64,000 nucleotides of DNA, taken from the NCBI RefSeq assembly GCF_014268275.3, contig NZ_CP077084.1, forward strand, positions 4,526,001 through 4,590,000. Reading direction: 5' to 3'. The position numbers and the translations under genes were made by a program. Positions 48,581 through 57,004 of this stretch are shown piece after piece. The notes below the pieces were generated by a model. The model did not search any database, was not told where the DNA came from, and saw nothing but the letters and a program-made list of their open reading frames with translations. Numbering within the stretch: position 1 is the first letter of the stretch; each line of letters begins with the position of its first letter. Source of the stretch: Pseudomonas tritici. Lineage in GTDB: Bacteria; Pseudomonadota; Gammaproteobacteria; Pseudomonadales; Pseudomonadaceae.

Positions 48581-49519
48581 CTACATGGCGGGCACTTCGT
48601 CCAGCATCAGACGTTGGCGCACCACGTCCACCAGCTTGTCGGGCTGGAACTTGGACAGGAAGTTGTCACAGCCGACCTTCTTCACCATCGAGTCGTTGAA
48701 GCTGCCCGACAACGAGGTGTGCAGCACCACGTAGAGGCTGCGCAGGCGCGGATCATTGCGGATCTCGGTGGTGAGGCGGTAGCCGTCCATTTCGGGCATT
48801 TCGGCGTCGGTGAAGATCATCAACAGCTTGTCGGTCATCACCTGGCCGCTGTCGGCCCAGGCCTTGAGCATGTTCAAGGCCTTGAGACCATCGCTGGCGA
48901 TGTGCATCTTCACGCCCAGTTGGCCGAGGGTGTCGCGCAGTTGCGAGAGGGCCACGTTGGAGTCATCCACCAGCAGCACTTCACGGCCACGGGCGCGTTC
49001 CAGCACCGGGTCTTCGAGTTTTTCACGGGAGACCTTGGCGTTGTACGGCACGATCTCAGCCAGGACTTTTTCCACGTCGATGATTTCCACCAACTGGTCG
49101 TCGACCTTGCTGATGGCGGTGAGGTAATGCTGGCGCCCGGCGCTGGCTGGCGGCGGCAGGATGGCTTCCCAGTTCATGTTGACGATGCGGTCCACGCCGC
49201 CCACCAGAAACGCCTGCACCGAACGGTTGTACTCGGTGACAATAATGGTGCTGTTGGGCCCCGGCACAAGCGGGCGCATGCCGATGGCCTGGGACAGGTC
49301 GATCACCGGCAGCGTCTGGCCCCGCAGGTTGACCACGCCACATACGAACGGGTGGCGTTGCGGCATCAACGTCAGCTTGGGCAGTTGCAGGACTTCCTGC
49401 ACCTTGAACACGTTGATCGCGAACAGCTGCCGCCCGGCCAGGCGGAACATAAGGATCTCAAGGCGATTCTCACCCACCAGTTGCGTGCGTTGATCTACCG
49501 TGTCGAGAATGCCGGCCAT
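48581..49519 (-). CDS. cheV: Chemotaxis coupling protein CheV
   Basis: 312 residues: an N-terminal CheW domain (about 15-160, INVFKVQEVLQLP, GVVNLRGQTLPVIDL) and a C-terminal receiver domain (about 180-305; LLVDDSN, phospho-Asp in IFTDAEMPEMDG, Lys in FLSKFQPD). CheV couples receptors to CheA and its phosphorylation tunes adaptation. It stands alone, away from the main che operon at 53-62 kb. A sigma-28 type promoter is visible upstream (49568-49594), which ties it to flagellar regulation. Confidence 0.93.
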   Translation of the reverse strand: MAGILDTVDQRTQLVGENRLEILMFRLAGRQLFAINVFKVQEVLQLPKLTLMPQRHPFVCGVVNLRGQTLPVIDLSQAIGMRPLVPGPNSTIIVTEYNRSVQAFLVGGVDRIVNMNWEAILPPPASAGRQHYLTAISKVDDQLVEIIDVEKVLAEIVPYNAKVSREKLEDPVLERARGREVLLVDDSNVALSQLRDTLGQLGVKMHIASDGLKALNMLKAWADSGQVMTDKLLMIFTDAEMPEMDGYRLTTEIRNDPRLRSLYVVLHTSLSGSFNDSMVKKVGCDNFLSKFQPDKLVDVVRQRLMLDEVPAM

Positions 49520-49567
49520 TAAAAGCTCCTGATGCGCTAGGGGATTGTGCAGTTCACATAAGGTTTG

Positions 49568-49594
49568 TTATCGGCGGCGAGCGCCAGACCTTGA
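49568..49594 (-). promoter_or_regulatory. FliA (sigma-28) promoter of cheV
   Basis: On the minus strand TCAA, 15 bases, GCCGATAA, against the consensus TAAA-N15-GCCGATAA; the -10 half is exact. It lies about 50-75 bp before the cheV ATG. The fliA gene itself is in this window. Confidence 0.75.
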
Positions 49595-50058
49595 CCCCTG
49601 TAAAATGCCACGTAAATGCATTGATGTCACACTGACATCATGGTTTACTGCTCTGGCTCTACAAGTAGCGGTGCAGCGACGTTGCGCGACATTAAGTTCG
49701 ACGCAAGGTTCCGCCATGTAAGGGATTCCCCTATGCGCAATCAGGCCCGACCTGATATTCGCAATATCTAATAGCCATTAATGTGACGCCATTCTCAATG
49801 CATGAATGGAGTCAGGCTTTTGTTTGCCATCCCAAGCCCTCAGCCCGCGGGTCTTCCAGACACTCAGATGTCGGCACTTGAAGGTGTGCAATTGACCCCA
49901 TTCATGAGGGCCGCGCACAGCCGTCGCCGTCACTCTAATAAACGTCCTACTGAAATCTCAGAACCAACCTACAGATTTCAGTCATATTTCAGCGCTACTT
50001 TTAAGCCATTCACCCGGTGCGACATCTCATCACCCGACCTTATGTTGTGGAGACTTGC
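49595..50058. other. Non-coding stretch upstream of the small helical protein gene
   Basis: About 460 bp without a convincing gene. It contains an 8-bp inverted repeat TGATGTCA-CAC-TGACATCA (49622-49640) and a pair of 14-bp inverted repeats, CATGAATGGAGTCA (49801-49814) and its near complement (49893-49906), that bound a 106-bp unit. An 86-residue open frame at 49802-50062 is not credible. Confidence 0.5.
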
Positions 50059-50508
50059 ATGATGAACAACGGTAGAGAGTGGCAACTTGCACTTCCCGAA
50101 TTCCTGCACGAGGCGGAAAAGCTGCTGGCCAAATCGGAGGAATGCTTGAGCCACTTGCATTTGATCCGAAACGACAGTGACGCCATCGACTGCATGAAGG
50201 CCAGCCTGATCAAGCTCGCCGAGAGCGCCGATCACCTTGCACTGCAGGCGATCAGCGAGTTCTCGCGGCATATTCAGTACCTGATCGCCAATGCCGAGAG
50301 CCCCTTGCAGTTGCATGATCAAGCCTTGGACGCCCTGGAAGAGTGCTTGAAATTGCTCGCCTGGCAGCTGGAGTTGATTGATGTAAGAACCGGCCAACTG
50401 GCATTGGATGAAGCGGAGCAAACGACGCTGATTGCTACGGTAACTCTGCATATTCCACAAAAGGATTTCAGCTTTAAACCTCAGCAGCGAATGCACCACA
50501 CGTCTTGA
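50059..50508 (+). CDS. Small helical protein, unknown function
   Basis: 149 residues from the ATG at 50059 (an ATG pair; GGAG lies 8 bp upstream). It reads as helical throughout (FLHEAEKLLAKSEECLSHLHLI, LIKLAESADHLALQAISEFSRHIQYLI, LDALEECLKLLAWQLELIDV), without a signal peptide or membrane segment. The four-helix look recalls Hpt domains, but the His-Thr-x-Lys-Gly phosphorylation motif is absent. It stands between cheV and a NarL-type two-component pair. GC is lower than in the neighbours. Confidence 0.65.
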   Translation: MMNNGREWQLALPEFLHEAEKLLAKSEECLSHLHLIRNDSDAIDCMKASLIKLAESADHLALQAISEFSRHIQYLIANAESPLQLHDQALDALEECLKLLAWQLELIDVRTGQLALDEAEQTTLIATVTLHIPQKDFSFKPQQRMHHTS

Positions 50509-50767
50509 GCGGATATCAGGTCGTGTTTAAACCTGAAGGTATCTAAAAACGACATCGCCACCCATCAAATGGAATTGAATCCCACCCACGCAATATCAAT
50601 TAGCCATTAACGGTAATAACGATACAAATTCACGGAAGTAATATAACCCCTCACTTCATGAACTCCGGGAATACCACCTGGAACATTTGCACGTTTAATA
50701 ACCCAGCCAGGCGACCAACGGTAATAGTGGTGGTACTATGCCCCGCTCGAAGTGACCCAACTTCATC
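50509..50767. other. AT-rich non-coding stretch before the sensor kinase
   Basis: No gene, hairpin with T-run or clear operator was found. The AT-rich part (about 50540-50660) may hold the promoter of the following two-component pair, but no -35/-10 pair stands out. Confidence 0.4.
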
Positions 50768-51757
50768 ATGCTTGAAAACGATTCGATAACGCATTCCAAA
50801 CAGAGCCCTGTCAGCCGCCATGACCGGTCTTCCCGCAGCGAACCCTCATTGGCTCCATCCGCTATGTACGCCAGCCTCAAGACACTCATCGCAAGGTCCG
50901 CGTCCCGCAGCAATGCACGCCGTTTGATCCTCGCCCTGTGCCTTGGCTCGCTGTTGCTGAGCCTCTGGACCTATACCCGTTCTGCGCCCTTGCCGCTGCT
51001 GGTGATTGTGCTCAACCTGGCCACCCTGCTCGTGATGGGCCTGCAACAGTGGCGCTCGCGCAAATCCATCAAGTTCCAGCCCCAGGAATTGGCCGACCGC
51101 CTGCTGCAAGTCCAGGAAAACGAACGCCACCGCCTCAGCCGCGAGCTGCATGACGATATCGGCCAACTGCTCACAGCCGCCAAGCTGCAAAGCGAATGGC
51201 TCAAGCGCCGCCTGCCGGACGACCTGCAAAGCCAGTGCACGGTGCTGTGCAACACCCTGAATGAAACCCTGGCCAAGGTGCGCGACGTCTCCGCCATTCT
51301 CAACCCTCGCCAGCTGGCCAGCCTGGGCCTGGAAGCCAGCCTGCGCGCGCACCTGCTCAAGACCCTGGAAAACACCCAGGTGTGCTGGAGCCTGGAATGC
51401 CAGCAACGGCTGACCGGTATTCCGGAAGAAATGGCGGTAGCGGCCTTTCGCATCACCCAAGAAGCGGTGACCAACATGCTACGCCACGCCCAGGCGGGTA
51501 ACCTGCTGGTCCGCCTGCAACGCCTGCCCGAGGGCCTCTCGCTGAGTATCTGCGATGACGGCCAGGGTTTTTCGCCGGCCATCAACCCTGCCCTGGAAGG
51601 CCAACGGGGCATGGCCGGCATGTCCGAGCGGGTTGATCAGCTTGGCGGTTCATTATCCGTCAGCAGCCAGCCAGGCAAAGGGACACGGATCGACGCGCTT
51701 TTCCCCTGGGCGCCCCGCGCCCTTGAACGGGCCAGTTCCCCTAAGGTTATCGAGTGA
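50768..51757 (+). CDS. NarX/DegS-type sensor histidine kinase
   Basis: 329 residues from the ATG at 50768; an ATG at 50864 (MYASLKTL) is equally possible, since neither has a clear ribosome site. Two adjacent hydrophobic segments (about 57-73 and 76-93) are followed by a HisKA_3 dimerisation domain with the phospho-His in LSRELHDDIGQLL and an HATPase_c domain (ITQEAVTNMLRHAQ, ICDDGQGFSP, GMAGMSERVDQLGGSL). There is almost no periplasmic loop, so the signal is probably sensed within the membrane or inside the cell. Its stop overlaps the regulator's start. Confidence 0.88.
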   Translation: MLENDSITHSKQSPVSRHDRSSRSEPSLAPSAMYASLKTLIARSASRSNARRLILALCLGSLLLSLWTYTRSAPLPLLVIVLNLATLLVMGLQQWRSRKSIKFQPQELADRLLQVQENERHRLSRELHDDIGQLLTAAKLQSEWLKRRLPDDLQSQCTVLCNTLNETLAKVRDVSAILNPRQLASLGLEASLRAHLLKTLENTQVCWSLECQQRLTGIPEEMAVAAFRITQEAVTNMLRHAQAGNLLVRLQRLPEGLSLSICDDGQGFSPAINPALEGQRGMAGMSERVDQLGGSLSVSSQPGKGTRIDALFPWAPRALERASSPKVIE

Positions 51758-52413
51758 CCTGCAAATTACTCCTGGTGGATGACCACGCTTTGATCCGGGC
51801 CGGCGTACGCGCGCTGGTCCAGGACATTCCCGGCTACACCGTCATCGGCGAAGCCAGCGATGGCGCGCAACTACTTGAGCAGTTCAGCGCCTTGCTGCCC
51901 GATATCGTGTTATTGGACCTGTCGATGAAGCACACCGGCGGCCTGGATGCCTTGCAGCAACTCAAGCGGGCCTACCCCAAGAGCCGCGTACTGATCCTGT
52001 CGATGCACACTGACCCGGAACTGATCATGCGCGCGCTGGAATCCGGCGCCCATGGCTACCTGCTCAAGGACACCACCGCCAACGAGCTGGAACACGCGCT
52101 GCTGGCCTTGCGCAACAACGAACGTTACCTGAGCCCGGCGATTGCCCACACGGTGATCAACCAGGCGCTGGTCCGTAGCCAGGGGCCCGCCACGCCCGCC
52201 GCGCACAGCCATAACCTCACGGCGCGGCAGCTGGAAATCCTGCGCTTGATCGTGCGCGGCAAGTCCACCCGGGAAATCGCCCACGGCTTGGGCTTGAGCA
52301 TCAAGACCGTGGAAGCGCACCGCTCGCAAATCATGAAACGCCTGCAGATTTTCGACGTGGCCGGCCTGGTGTTATTTGCCGTGCGCGAGCAGATCATCAG
52401 CCTGGACGACTAA
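51754..52413 (+). CDS. NarL/FixJ-family response regulator (LuxR-type HTH)
   Basis: 219 residues from a GTG that overlaps the kinase stop (GTGA). Receiver domain at 1-120 (LLVDDHALIRAGV, phospho-Asp in IVLLDLSMKHTGG, Lys in GYLLKDTTANE) and a LuxR-type helix-turn-helix at 150-215 (LTARQLEILRLIVRGKSTREIAHGLGLSIKTVEAHRSQIMKRL, residues about 152-195). Partner of the kinase just upstream. The 3' end overlaps the convergent lipid kinase gene by 42 bp. It is a phospho-receiver protein and lacks an autoinducer-binding domain, so it is not an obvious reader of the lux-like boxes at 16-22 kb. Confidence 0.9.
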   Translation: MTCKLLLVDDHALIRAGVRALVQDIPGYTVIGEASDGAQLLEQFSALLPDIVLLDLSMKHTGGLDALQQLKRAYPKSRVLILSMHTDPELIMRALESGAHGYLLKDTTANELEHALLALRNNERYLSPAIAHTVINQALVRSQGPATPAAHSHNLTARQLEILRLIVRGKSTREIAHGLGLSIKTVEAHRSQIMKRLQIFDVAGLVLFAVREQIISLDD

Positions 52414-53292
52414 CGGCGAATCCACCGGCAGGTGCACGCGCAAGGCCTTGGGCAAGGCCTCGAAGTGCAGGTCGTCGCCCTCCAGCGGCTCGCCATCCAA
52501 GTTGATGTACAAGCCTTGCGCAACCTTGATATTCACCCACGGCAGCCGTGCACGGACAAACATGGTGTCCAGGCCCCAGCCATTGGTCATCAGCTCACGC
52601 AGCGTGCCGACCACTTCCTGCGGCGCGGGCAGGATACTGACGTCCAGCAGGCCATCATCCGCCATTGCACCGGGGCATAGCTCATGCCCACCCCCCGCCT
52701 GGCGACCGTTGCCGATACCCAAGGCGAGCAACTCGCCCTTCCAGTGAAAATCGGGACCATCCAGCTCGGCGTAGGCGGCCTTCAACTCGCTGAAACGCGA
52801 CAGGCCGGTGAACAGGTATGCGGCGCCGCCGAGCACCTTCTTCAAGTCTTCGGAAGTGTTGGCAGTGACCTGGCTGCCAAAACCGCCGGTGGCCATATTG
52901 AGGAAAATTTGCCCGCCCACCTTACCGAGGTCGATGGCCCGTGGCGGCACGTCCAGCAGCGCCAGGGCCTGGGCGGGTTCCAGCGGCACACCGGCAGCCT
53001 TGGCGAAGTCGTTGGCGGTGCCCAAGGGCATCAGCACCAGGCTGGCGTCGGTTTTGGCCTGGGCCATGGCTTCGGCCACATCACGCAAGGTACCGTCGCC
53101 GCCGCCGGCGATGATATGGGTGTAGCCGTCGGTGAGGGCTTCATTGACCAGGCGCTGGGCGTCACCGCCCTCCCACGTCACCCGCACCGCCAGCTCGCCG
53201 CCCTGCTCGCGCCGGGCCTTCACGGCATCGCGCACATCCTCGTTGAGGGCTTGCTTGCCATGGAGGATCAACAGTGCCTTGGGGGTGGTCAT
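52372..53292 (-). CDS. yegS: Lipid kinase YegS-like (diacylglycerol kinase catalytic domain)
   Basis: 306 residues. The DAGK catalytic domain is visible (IIAGGGDGTLRDVAEAM, LMPLGTANDFAKA, NMATGGFGSQV) with the C-terminal beta-sandwich (LDGEPLEGDDLHFEALPKALRVHLP). YegS phosphorylates phosphatidylglycerol in vitro. AGGAGT lies about 9 bp before the ATG. The last 42 bp overlap the convergent response regulator gene. Confidence 0.9.
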   Translation of the reverse strand: MTTPKALLILHGKQALNEDVRDAVKARREQGGELAVRVTWEGGDAQRLVNEALTDGYTHIIAGGGDGTLRDVAEAMAQAKTDASLVLMPLGTANDFAKAAGVPLEPAQALALLDVPPRAIDLGKVGGQIFLNMATGGFGSQVTANTSEDLKKVLGGAAYLFTGLSRFSELKAAYAELDGPDFHWKGELLALGIGNGRQAGGGHELCPGAMADDGLLDVSILPAPQEVVGTLRELMTNGWGLDTMFVRARLPWVNIKVAQGLYINLDGEPLEGDDLHFEALPKALRVHLPVDSPLVVQADDLLAHGK

Positions 53293-53390
53293 GGGTGGGT
53301 TACTCCTGGATTCAAAGGTGCTTGAAGGATGTGGACCTTTGGCGAGGAGAAAAAAGCCATGGAATGGGAAAATAATTGGATGACTGAGTA

Positions 53391-53506
53391 CCTATCCGTT
53401 TTTTAGGTAACGGCCACTACTTTTGGATCCTTCCAAAAGTGACCCGCTGTAAGAGCGGAACCATAGGTAGTCGTTACCGCAGGAATGGATATGTACGCCG
53501 AGCAAA
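53391..53506. repeat. Palindromic intergenic element, second copy of the atuF-upstream repeat
   Basis: Bases 53417-53506 align over about 90 bp with 44720-44810 (shared core TTCCAAAAGTGACCCGCTGT, then AAGAGCGGAACC, then a TAG-CGTTACC block). The left part (53391-53416) is a rough inverted copy of the right part (TCCGTTTTTTAGGTAACGG against CGTTACCGCAGGAATGGA), so the whole element could fold back. It lies between yegS (divergent) and the end of the che operon. Confidence 0.75.
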
Positions 53507-53514
53507 GCCCACAG

Positions 53515-53907
53515 TCAGCTCTTATGCAGCTTACTCATCAACTGCGCCTCAGCCTGCGTCAACCCACACGACTGCGTCAGCTCATCCACCGTAGCCCCCA
53601 TCCCCACCAACTTGGCGGCCTGGGCAAACGACAGACTCGAGGGATCCCGCTGCTCAATCTGCGCCAGCTTATCCGGGATCGGCGCAAGGATCGCGCGCAG
53701 TTCATGCACCTCATCCCCAACCTTTACCGCACTCTGCTGGTAATGATCGACTCGCTTTACCAACTCAAGCACGCGCCGGTCACGCACAGCATCGCGCTCA
53801 GCCTGCTGCAACAACAACTCGCGTTGCTGGCGCACATAGCGCAGCAGGAATGCCAACGTCCCGGCCCACAACAGGGCCAGGACAATTACCGCTGCTTCAA
53901 GAAACAA
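53515..53907 (-). CDS. DUF2802 protein at the end of the chemotaxis operon
   Basis: 130 residues: one N-terminal transmembrane helix (about 5-24), a coiled-coil-like stretch (25-75), and a C-terminal DUF2802 helical part (SFAQAAKLVGMGATVDELTQSCGLTQAEAQLMSKLH) resembling a helix-turn-helix. The start abuts the cheW stop. It is a constant last gene of this operon in Pseudomonas (PA1465-like position); its function is unknown. Confidence 0.8.
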   Translation of the reverse strand: MFLEAAVIVLALLWAGTLAFLLRYVRQQRELLLQQAERDAVRDRRVLELVKRVDHYQQSAVKVGDEVHELRAILAPIPDKLAQIEQRDPSSLSFAQAAKLVGMGATVDELTQSCGLTQAEAQLMSKLHKS

Positions 53908-54390
53908 TCAGATGTTCTCCAGATCCGACCATTCTTCTTCGCTCATCATCTTGTCCAGCTCAACCAGAATCAGCAGTTCGCCGTTCTTGTTGCACACGCC
54001 CTGGATGAACTTGGCGGACTCTTCGTTACCCACGTTCGGCGCGGTTTCAACTTCGGATTGGCGCAGGTAGACCACTTCGGCCACGCTATCGACCATGATC
54101 CCGACCACTTGCTTGTCGGCCTCGATGATGACGATACGCGTATTGTCGTTGACTTCGGTCGGCACCAGGCCGAAACGCTGGCGGGTGTCGATCACCGTCA
54201 CCACGTTGCCGCGCAGGTTGATGATGCCCAGCACGTAGCTCGGTGCACCCGGTACCGGGGCAATCTCGGTGTAGCGCAGCACTTCCTGCACGCGCATCAC
54301 GTTAATGCCATAGGACTCGTTGTCCAGTTTGAAGGTAACCCATTGCAGGATCGGATCATCCAAACCTTGTGCGGACGCTGACTTGTTCAT
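53908..54390 (-). CDS. cheW: Chemotaxis coupling protein CheW
   Basis: 160 residues from the ATG at 54390; longer in-frame starts are less likely because the family length is about 160. It is a single CheW domain (WVTFKLDNESYGINVMRVQEVL, IINLRGNVVTVIDTRQRFGL, LLILVELDKMMSEEEW). It bridges chemoreceptors and CheA in polar arrays. It is encoded between a second CheW-like protein and the DUF2802 gene. Confidence 0.93.
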   Translation of the reverse strand: MNKSASAQGLDDPILQWVTFKLDNESYGINVMRVQEVLRYTEIAPVPGAPSYVLGIINLRGNVVTVIDTRQRFGLVPTEVNDNTRIVIIEADKQVVGIMVDSVAEVVYLRQSEVETAPNVGNEESAKFIQGVCNKNGELLILVELDKMMSEEEWSDLENI

Positions 54391-54470
54391 ACCCCTGACC
54401 CCTTCAAATGCCGTTTTACACGGCGTGTGTGCTTCGCTGACCGCATTCACATGCGGCCCTTATTGTTCAA

Positions 54471-55262
54471 TCAACTGCGTTTAGTTATTGGCATCGACTT
54501 GGCGGCGCCACTGGCGATCAACTCGGCCAGTTCGGAAACATCAAGCAACGCGCACATGTGTTCAATCACGGTGCCCGCCAGCCAAGGCCGTTGACCCCGA
54601 TGGCTGCGCCATTTGATTTCGTTCGGGTCCAGGCGCAACGAGCGGCTGACTTGATGCACGGCCAGCCCCCACTCGTAGCCCTGCACCGAGATCACGTATT
54701 GCAAGCCCTGGCGGAAGTCGTCGCGGTAACGGTCAGGCATGACCCAGCGCGCGGTATCGAGGACTTTCAGGTTGCCGGCCTGGCTGGGCAGGATGCCGAG
54801 AAACCACTCCGGTTGCCCGAACAGTGGCGTCAGTTCCTGGCCTTCCAGTGAATAAATCGAGCCCAGGCACACCAGCGGCACCGCCAGGGTCAACCCGGCG
54901 ACGTCGAACAGCAGGCATTCAAACGGCTCTGCAGCCCAGCTCGGGCGGCCATCACCGGTCACCGGCGGCGGCGTGATGCTCGGTGGCAGGTGCACTTCCA
55001 CCACCGGCTCGAGCACGACGGGCGCAACCACCACAGGCGCGGTCACAACCGGCGTAATCGGCACCACAACCTGCGCATCTCGGGCTTGCTCTTCCAGCAC
55101 CGCCAACTGGAATTCATCCAGCAAGGCCACTGGTTCGACAGCCGGCTCCAGCACCAGGATCGGTTCCGGCAGTTCTTGCGCGGTCGCATCCTGCAGCAAG
55201 GCATCCAGGTAGGATTCCAGTGCCAGTTGCGGCCGGGTCTTGAGTTTGGTGGGCCGGTTCAT
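54471..55262 (-). CDS. CheW-domain protein with long N-terminal extension (ParP-like)
   Basis: 263 residues from the ATG at 55262, which overlaps the parA stop (TGATG); a GTG one codon earlier is possible. The first ~115 residues are a Pro/Val-rich, probably disordered segment (VVPITPVVTAPVVVAPVV). A CheW domain follows (FECLLFDVAGLTLAVPLVCLGSIYSLE split ~118-145, GNLKVLDTARWVMP, GYEWGLAVHQV). In Vibrio a protein of this plan, ParP, links ParC and CheA for polar placement of arrays; the adjacent parA supports that role. Confidence 0.85.
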   Translation of the reverse strand: MNRPTKLKTRPQLALESYLDALLQDATAQELPEPILVLEPAVEPVALLDEFQLAVLEEQARDAQVVVPITPVVTAPVVVAPVVLEPVVEVHLPPSITPPPVTGDGRPSWAAEPFECLLFDVAGLTLAVPLVCLGSIYSLEGQELTPLFGQPEWFLGILPSQAGNLKVLDTARWVMPDRYRDDFRQGLQYVISVQGYEWGLAVHQVSRSLRLDPNEIKWRSHRGQRPWLAGTVIEHMCALLDVSELAELIASGAAKSMPITKRS

Positions 55263-56050
55263 CACGCCACCTGCGCCACAAGCTGCTGGGACAGCAGGTG
55301 CTTGAGCAATGCGCGGTAGGCAAGGACGCCACGGCTCTTGCCGTCGAACTGCGACGGTGTGAGACCTGCACGGCTGGCGTCACGCAGGCGCGTGTCCACC
55401 GGGATGTAGCCGTTCCAGATGGCCTCCGGATAGGCATCGCGCAATACGCGCAGGGTGCCGAGGGACGCTTGGGTGCGACGGTCGAACAAGGTCGGCACGA
55501 TGCTGTACGGCAGCGCCTGTTTGCGCGAGCGGTTGATCATCGCCAGAGTGCTGACCATGCGCTCCAGGCCTTTAACCGCCAGGTGTTCAGTCTGCACCGG
55601 GATCACCAGTTGCTGGCTGGCTGCCAGGGCGTTCACCATCAACACGCCAAGCAACGGCGGGCTGTCGATGATCGCGTAGTCGAAGTCTTGCCACAGTTGC
55701 GCCAGGGTCTTGGCGATCACCAGGCCCAGCCCGCTCTGCCCCGGCGACTGGCGCTCCAGGGTGGCCAGGGCGGTGCTGGAGGGCAGCAGGGAAATGCTTT
55801 CGTTGCTGGTAGGCAGCAGCAGTTGGCCCGGCAAATCGGCCGGCACGCTGCCTTTATGCAGGAACAGGTCGTAGTTGCTGTGTTCCAGCGCATCCGGGTC
55901 GTAGCCGAAATAGCTGGTCATGGAGCCGTGAGGGTCCAGGTCCACCACGACCACACGCTTGCCCGCCTCAGCGAGCAAACCGGCTAAGGCGATGGAGGTG
56001 GTGGTCTTGCCGACTCCACCTTTTTGATTGGCAACTGCCCAGACTCTCAT
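55262..56050 (-). CDS. ParA-family ATPase of the chemotaxis operon (ParC-like)
   Basis: 262 residues from the ATG at 56050. Deviant Walker A KGGVGKTTT (10-18), Walker A' VVVVDLDPHGSMT, Walker B YAIIDSPPLLG. In polar flagellates this ATPase localises chemotaxis arrays to the cell pole. It is encoded between motD and the ParP-like gene, with a 1-bp overlap to the latter. Confidence 0.88.
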   Translation of the reverse strand: MRVWAVANQKGGVGKTTTSIALAGLLAEAGKRVVVVDLDPHGSMTSYFGYDPDALEHSNYDLFLHKGSVPADLPGQLLLPTSNESISLLPSSTALATLERQSPGQSGLGLVIAKTLAQLWQDFDYAIIDSPPLLGVLMVNALAASQQLVIPVQTEHLAVKGLERMVSTLAMINRSRKQALPYSIVPTLFDRRTQASLGTLRVLRDAYPEAIWNGYIPVDTRLRDASRAGLTPSQFDGKSRGVLAYRALLKHLLSQQLVAQVA

Positions 56051-56101
56051 TCGGTTGGTTCCTCCCGGCGGGCACAGGCGCGACCGAGACATTGCATAGG
56101 G

Positions 56102-56989
56102 TTATTGAGCCGGCGACGGAGAATTGACGGCACTCTGACGAACCGGCGGCTTTGCAGGTGCCGGTGCAGTTTGTGTGCCAGCCCGCTTCAACGCCGCATC
56201 CGGAGTTGCATTGGCAGTGCCGGTACCGGTCAGGCTGCGGCGCACATCCAGGTTGCGCGACACCACCAGCACCACCCGACGATTGCGTGCGCGGCCTTCT
56301 ACCGTGGCGTTATTCGCCACCGGCTGGAACTCGCCGTACCCTACCGACGCCAGGCGCCCGGGGTTCACGCCCTGCATCGCGAGCATGCGCACGATGCTCG
56401 ACGCCCGTGCTGCCGAAAGCTCCCAGTTGGTCGGGTACTGCGCGGTGGCGATCGGGAAATTGTCGGTAAAGCCTTCAACGTGGATCGGGTTTTCGAACGG
56501 CTTCAGAATCGTCGCCACCTTGTCGATGATGGTGAATGCCTGGTCGCTGGGCATCGCATCGGCGCTGGCAAACAGCAGGCTGGAATTAAGCTCGATCTCC
56601 ACCCACAACTCATTACCACGCACGGTCATCTGGTTGGAACTGATCAAGTCGCCAAACGCGGCACTGATGTCGTCGGCGATGCTTTTCAGCGGATCGCTGG
56701 TGCCACCGACGCCGGCAGCGGTTTCATCGCTATCGTTGACCAGCGGCTTGGCCGGGGTCACGGTCTTGGGCCGTTCTTCGCCGATCGGGATCGGCTTGAG
56801 GGCGCGGTCGGCGTCGTTGAACACGCCAATCAGCGCCTGGGAAATGACTTTGTACTTGCCTTCGTTAATCGACGAGATCGAGTACATCACCACGAAAAAC
56901 GCGAACAGCAAGGTGATGAAGTCCGCGTAGGACACCAGCCACCGTTCGTGGTTGACGTGTTCTTCAGGCTCGCGACGACGACGGCTCAT
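56102..56989 (-). CDS. motD: Flagellar motor stator protein MotD
   Basis: 295 residues. The N terminus has a single transmembrane helix with the proton-path Asp in SYADFITLLFAFFVVMYS (Asp ~23), and an OmpA-like peptidoglycan-binding domain follows (about 130-255; VEGFTDNFPIAT, ELSAARASSIVRML, SVGYGEFQPVANN). A Thr/Ala/Pro-rich tail ends the protein. With MotC it forms a stator that in Pseudomonas drives swarming more than swimming. Confidence 0.92.
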   Translation of the reverse strand: MSRRRREPEEHVNHERWLVSYADFITLLFAFFVVMYSISSINEGKYKVISQALIGVFNDADRALKPIPIGEERPKTVTPAKPLVNDSDETAAGVGGTSDPLKSIADDISAAFGDLISSNQMTVRGNELWVEIELNSSLLFASADAMPSDQAFTIIDKVATILKPFENPIHVEGFTDNFPIATAQYPTNWELSAARASSIVRMLAMQGVNPGRLASVGYGEFQPVANNATVEGRARNRRVVLVVSRNLDVRRSLTGTGTANATPDAALKRAGTQTAPAPAKPPVRQSAVNSPSPAQ

Positions 56990-57004
56990 AATCGATATCT
57001 CCCA

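Noticed and set aside
49802-50062. 86-residue open frame upstream of the small helical protein gene
   Set aside because: No ribosome site, no family resemblance, and it covers the inverted-repeat unit and the start of the next gene.
51754-52413. The NarL-type regulator as the reader of the lux-like boxes at 16-22 kb
   Set aside because: It has a phospho-receiver domain and not an autoinducer-binding domain, and no similar box lies near its own gene.
53417-53506. Possible CRISPR-like repeat because of a second copy at 44.7 kb
   Set aside because: Only two distant copies, no regular spacers and no cas genes; it fits an intergenic palindromic element.
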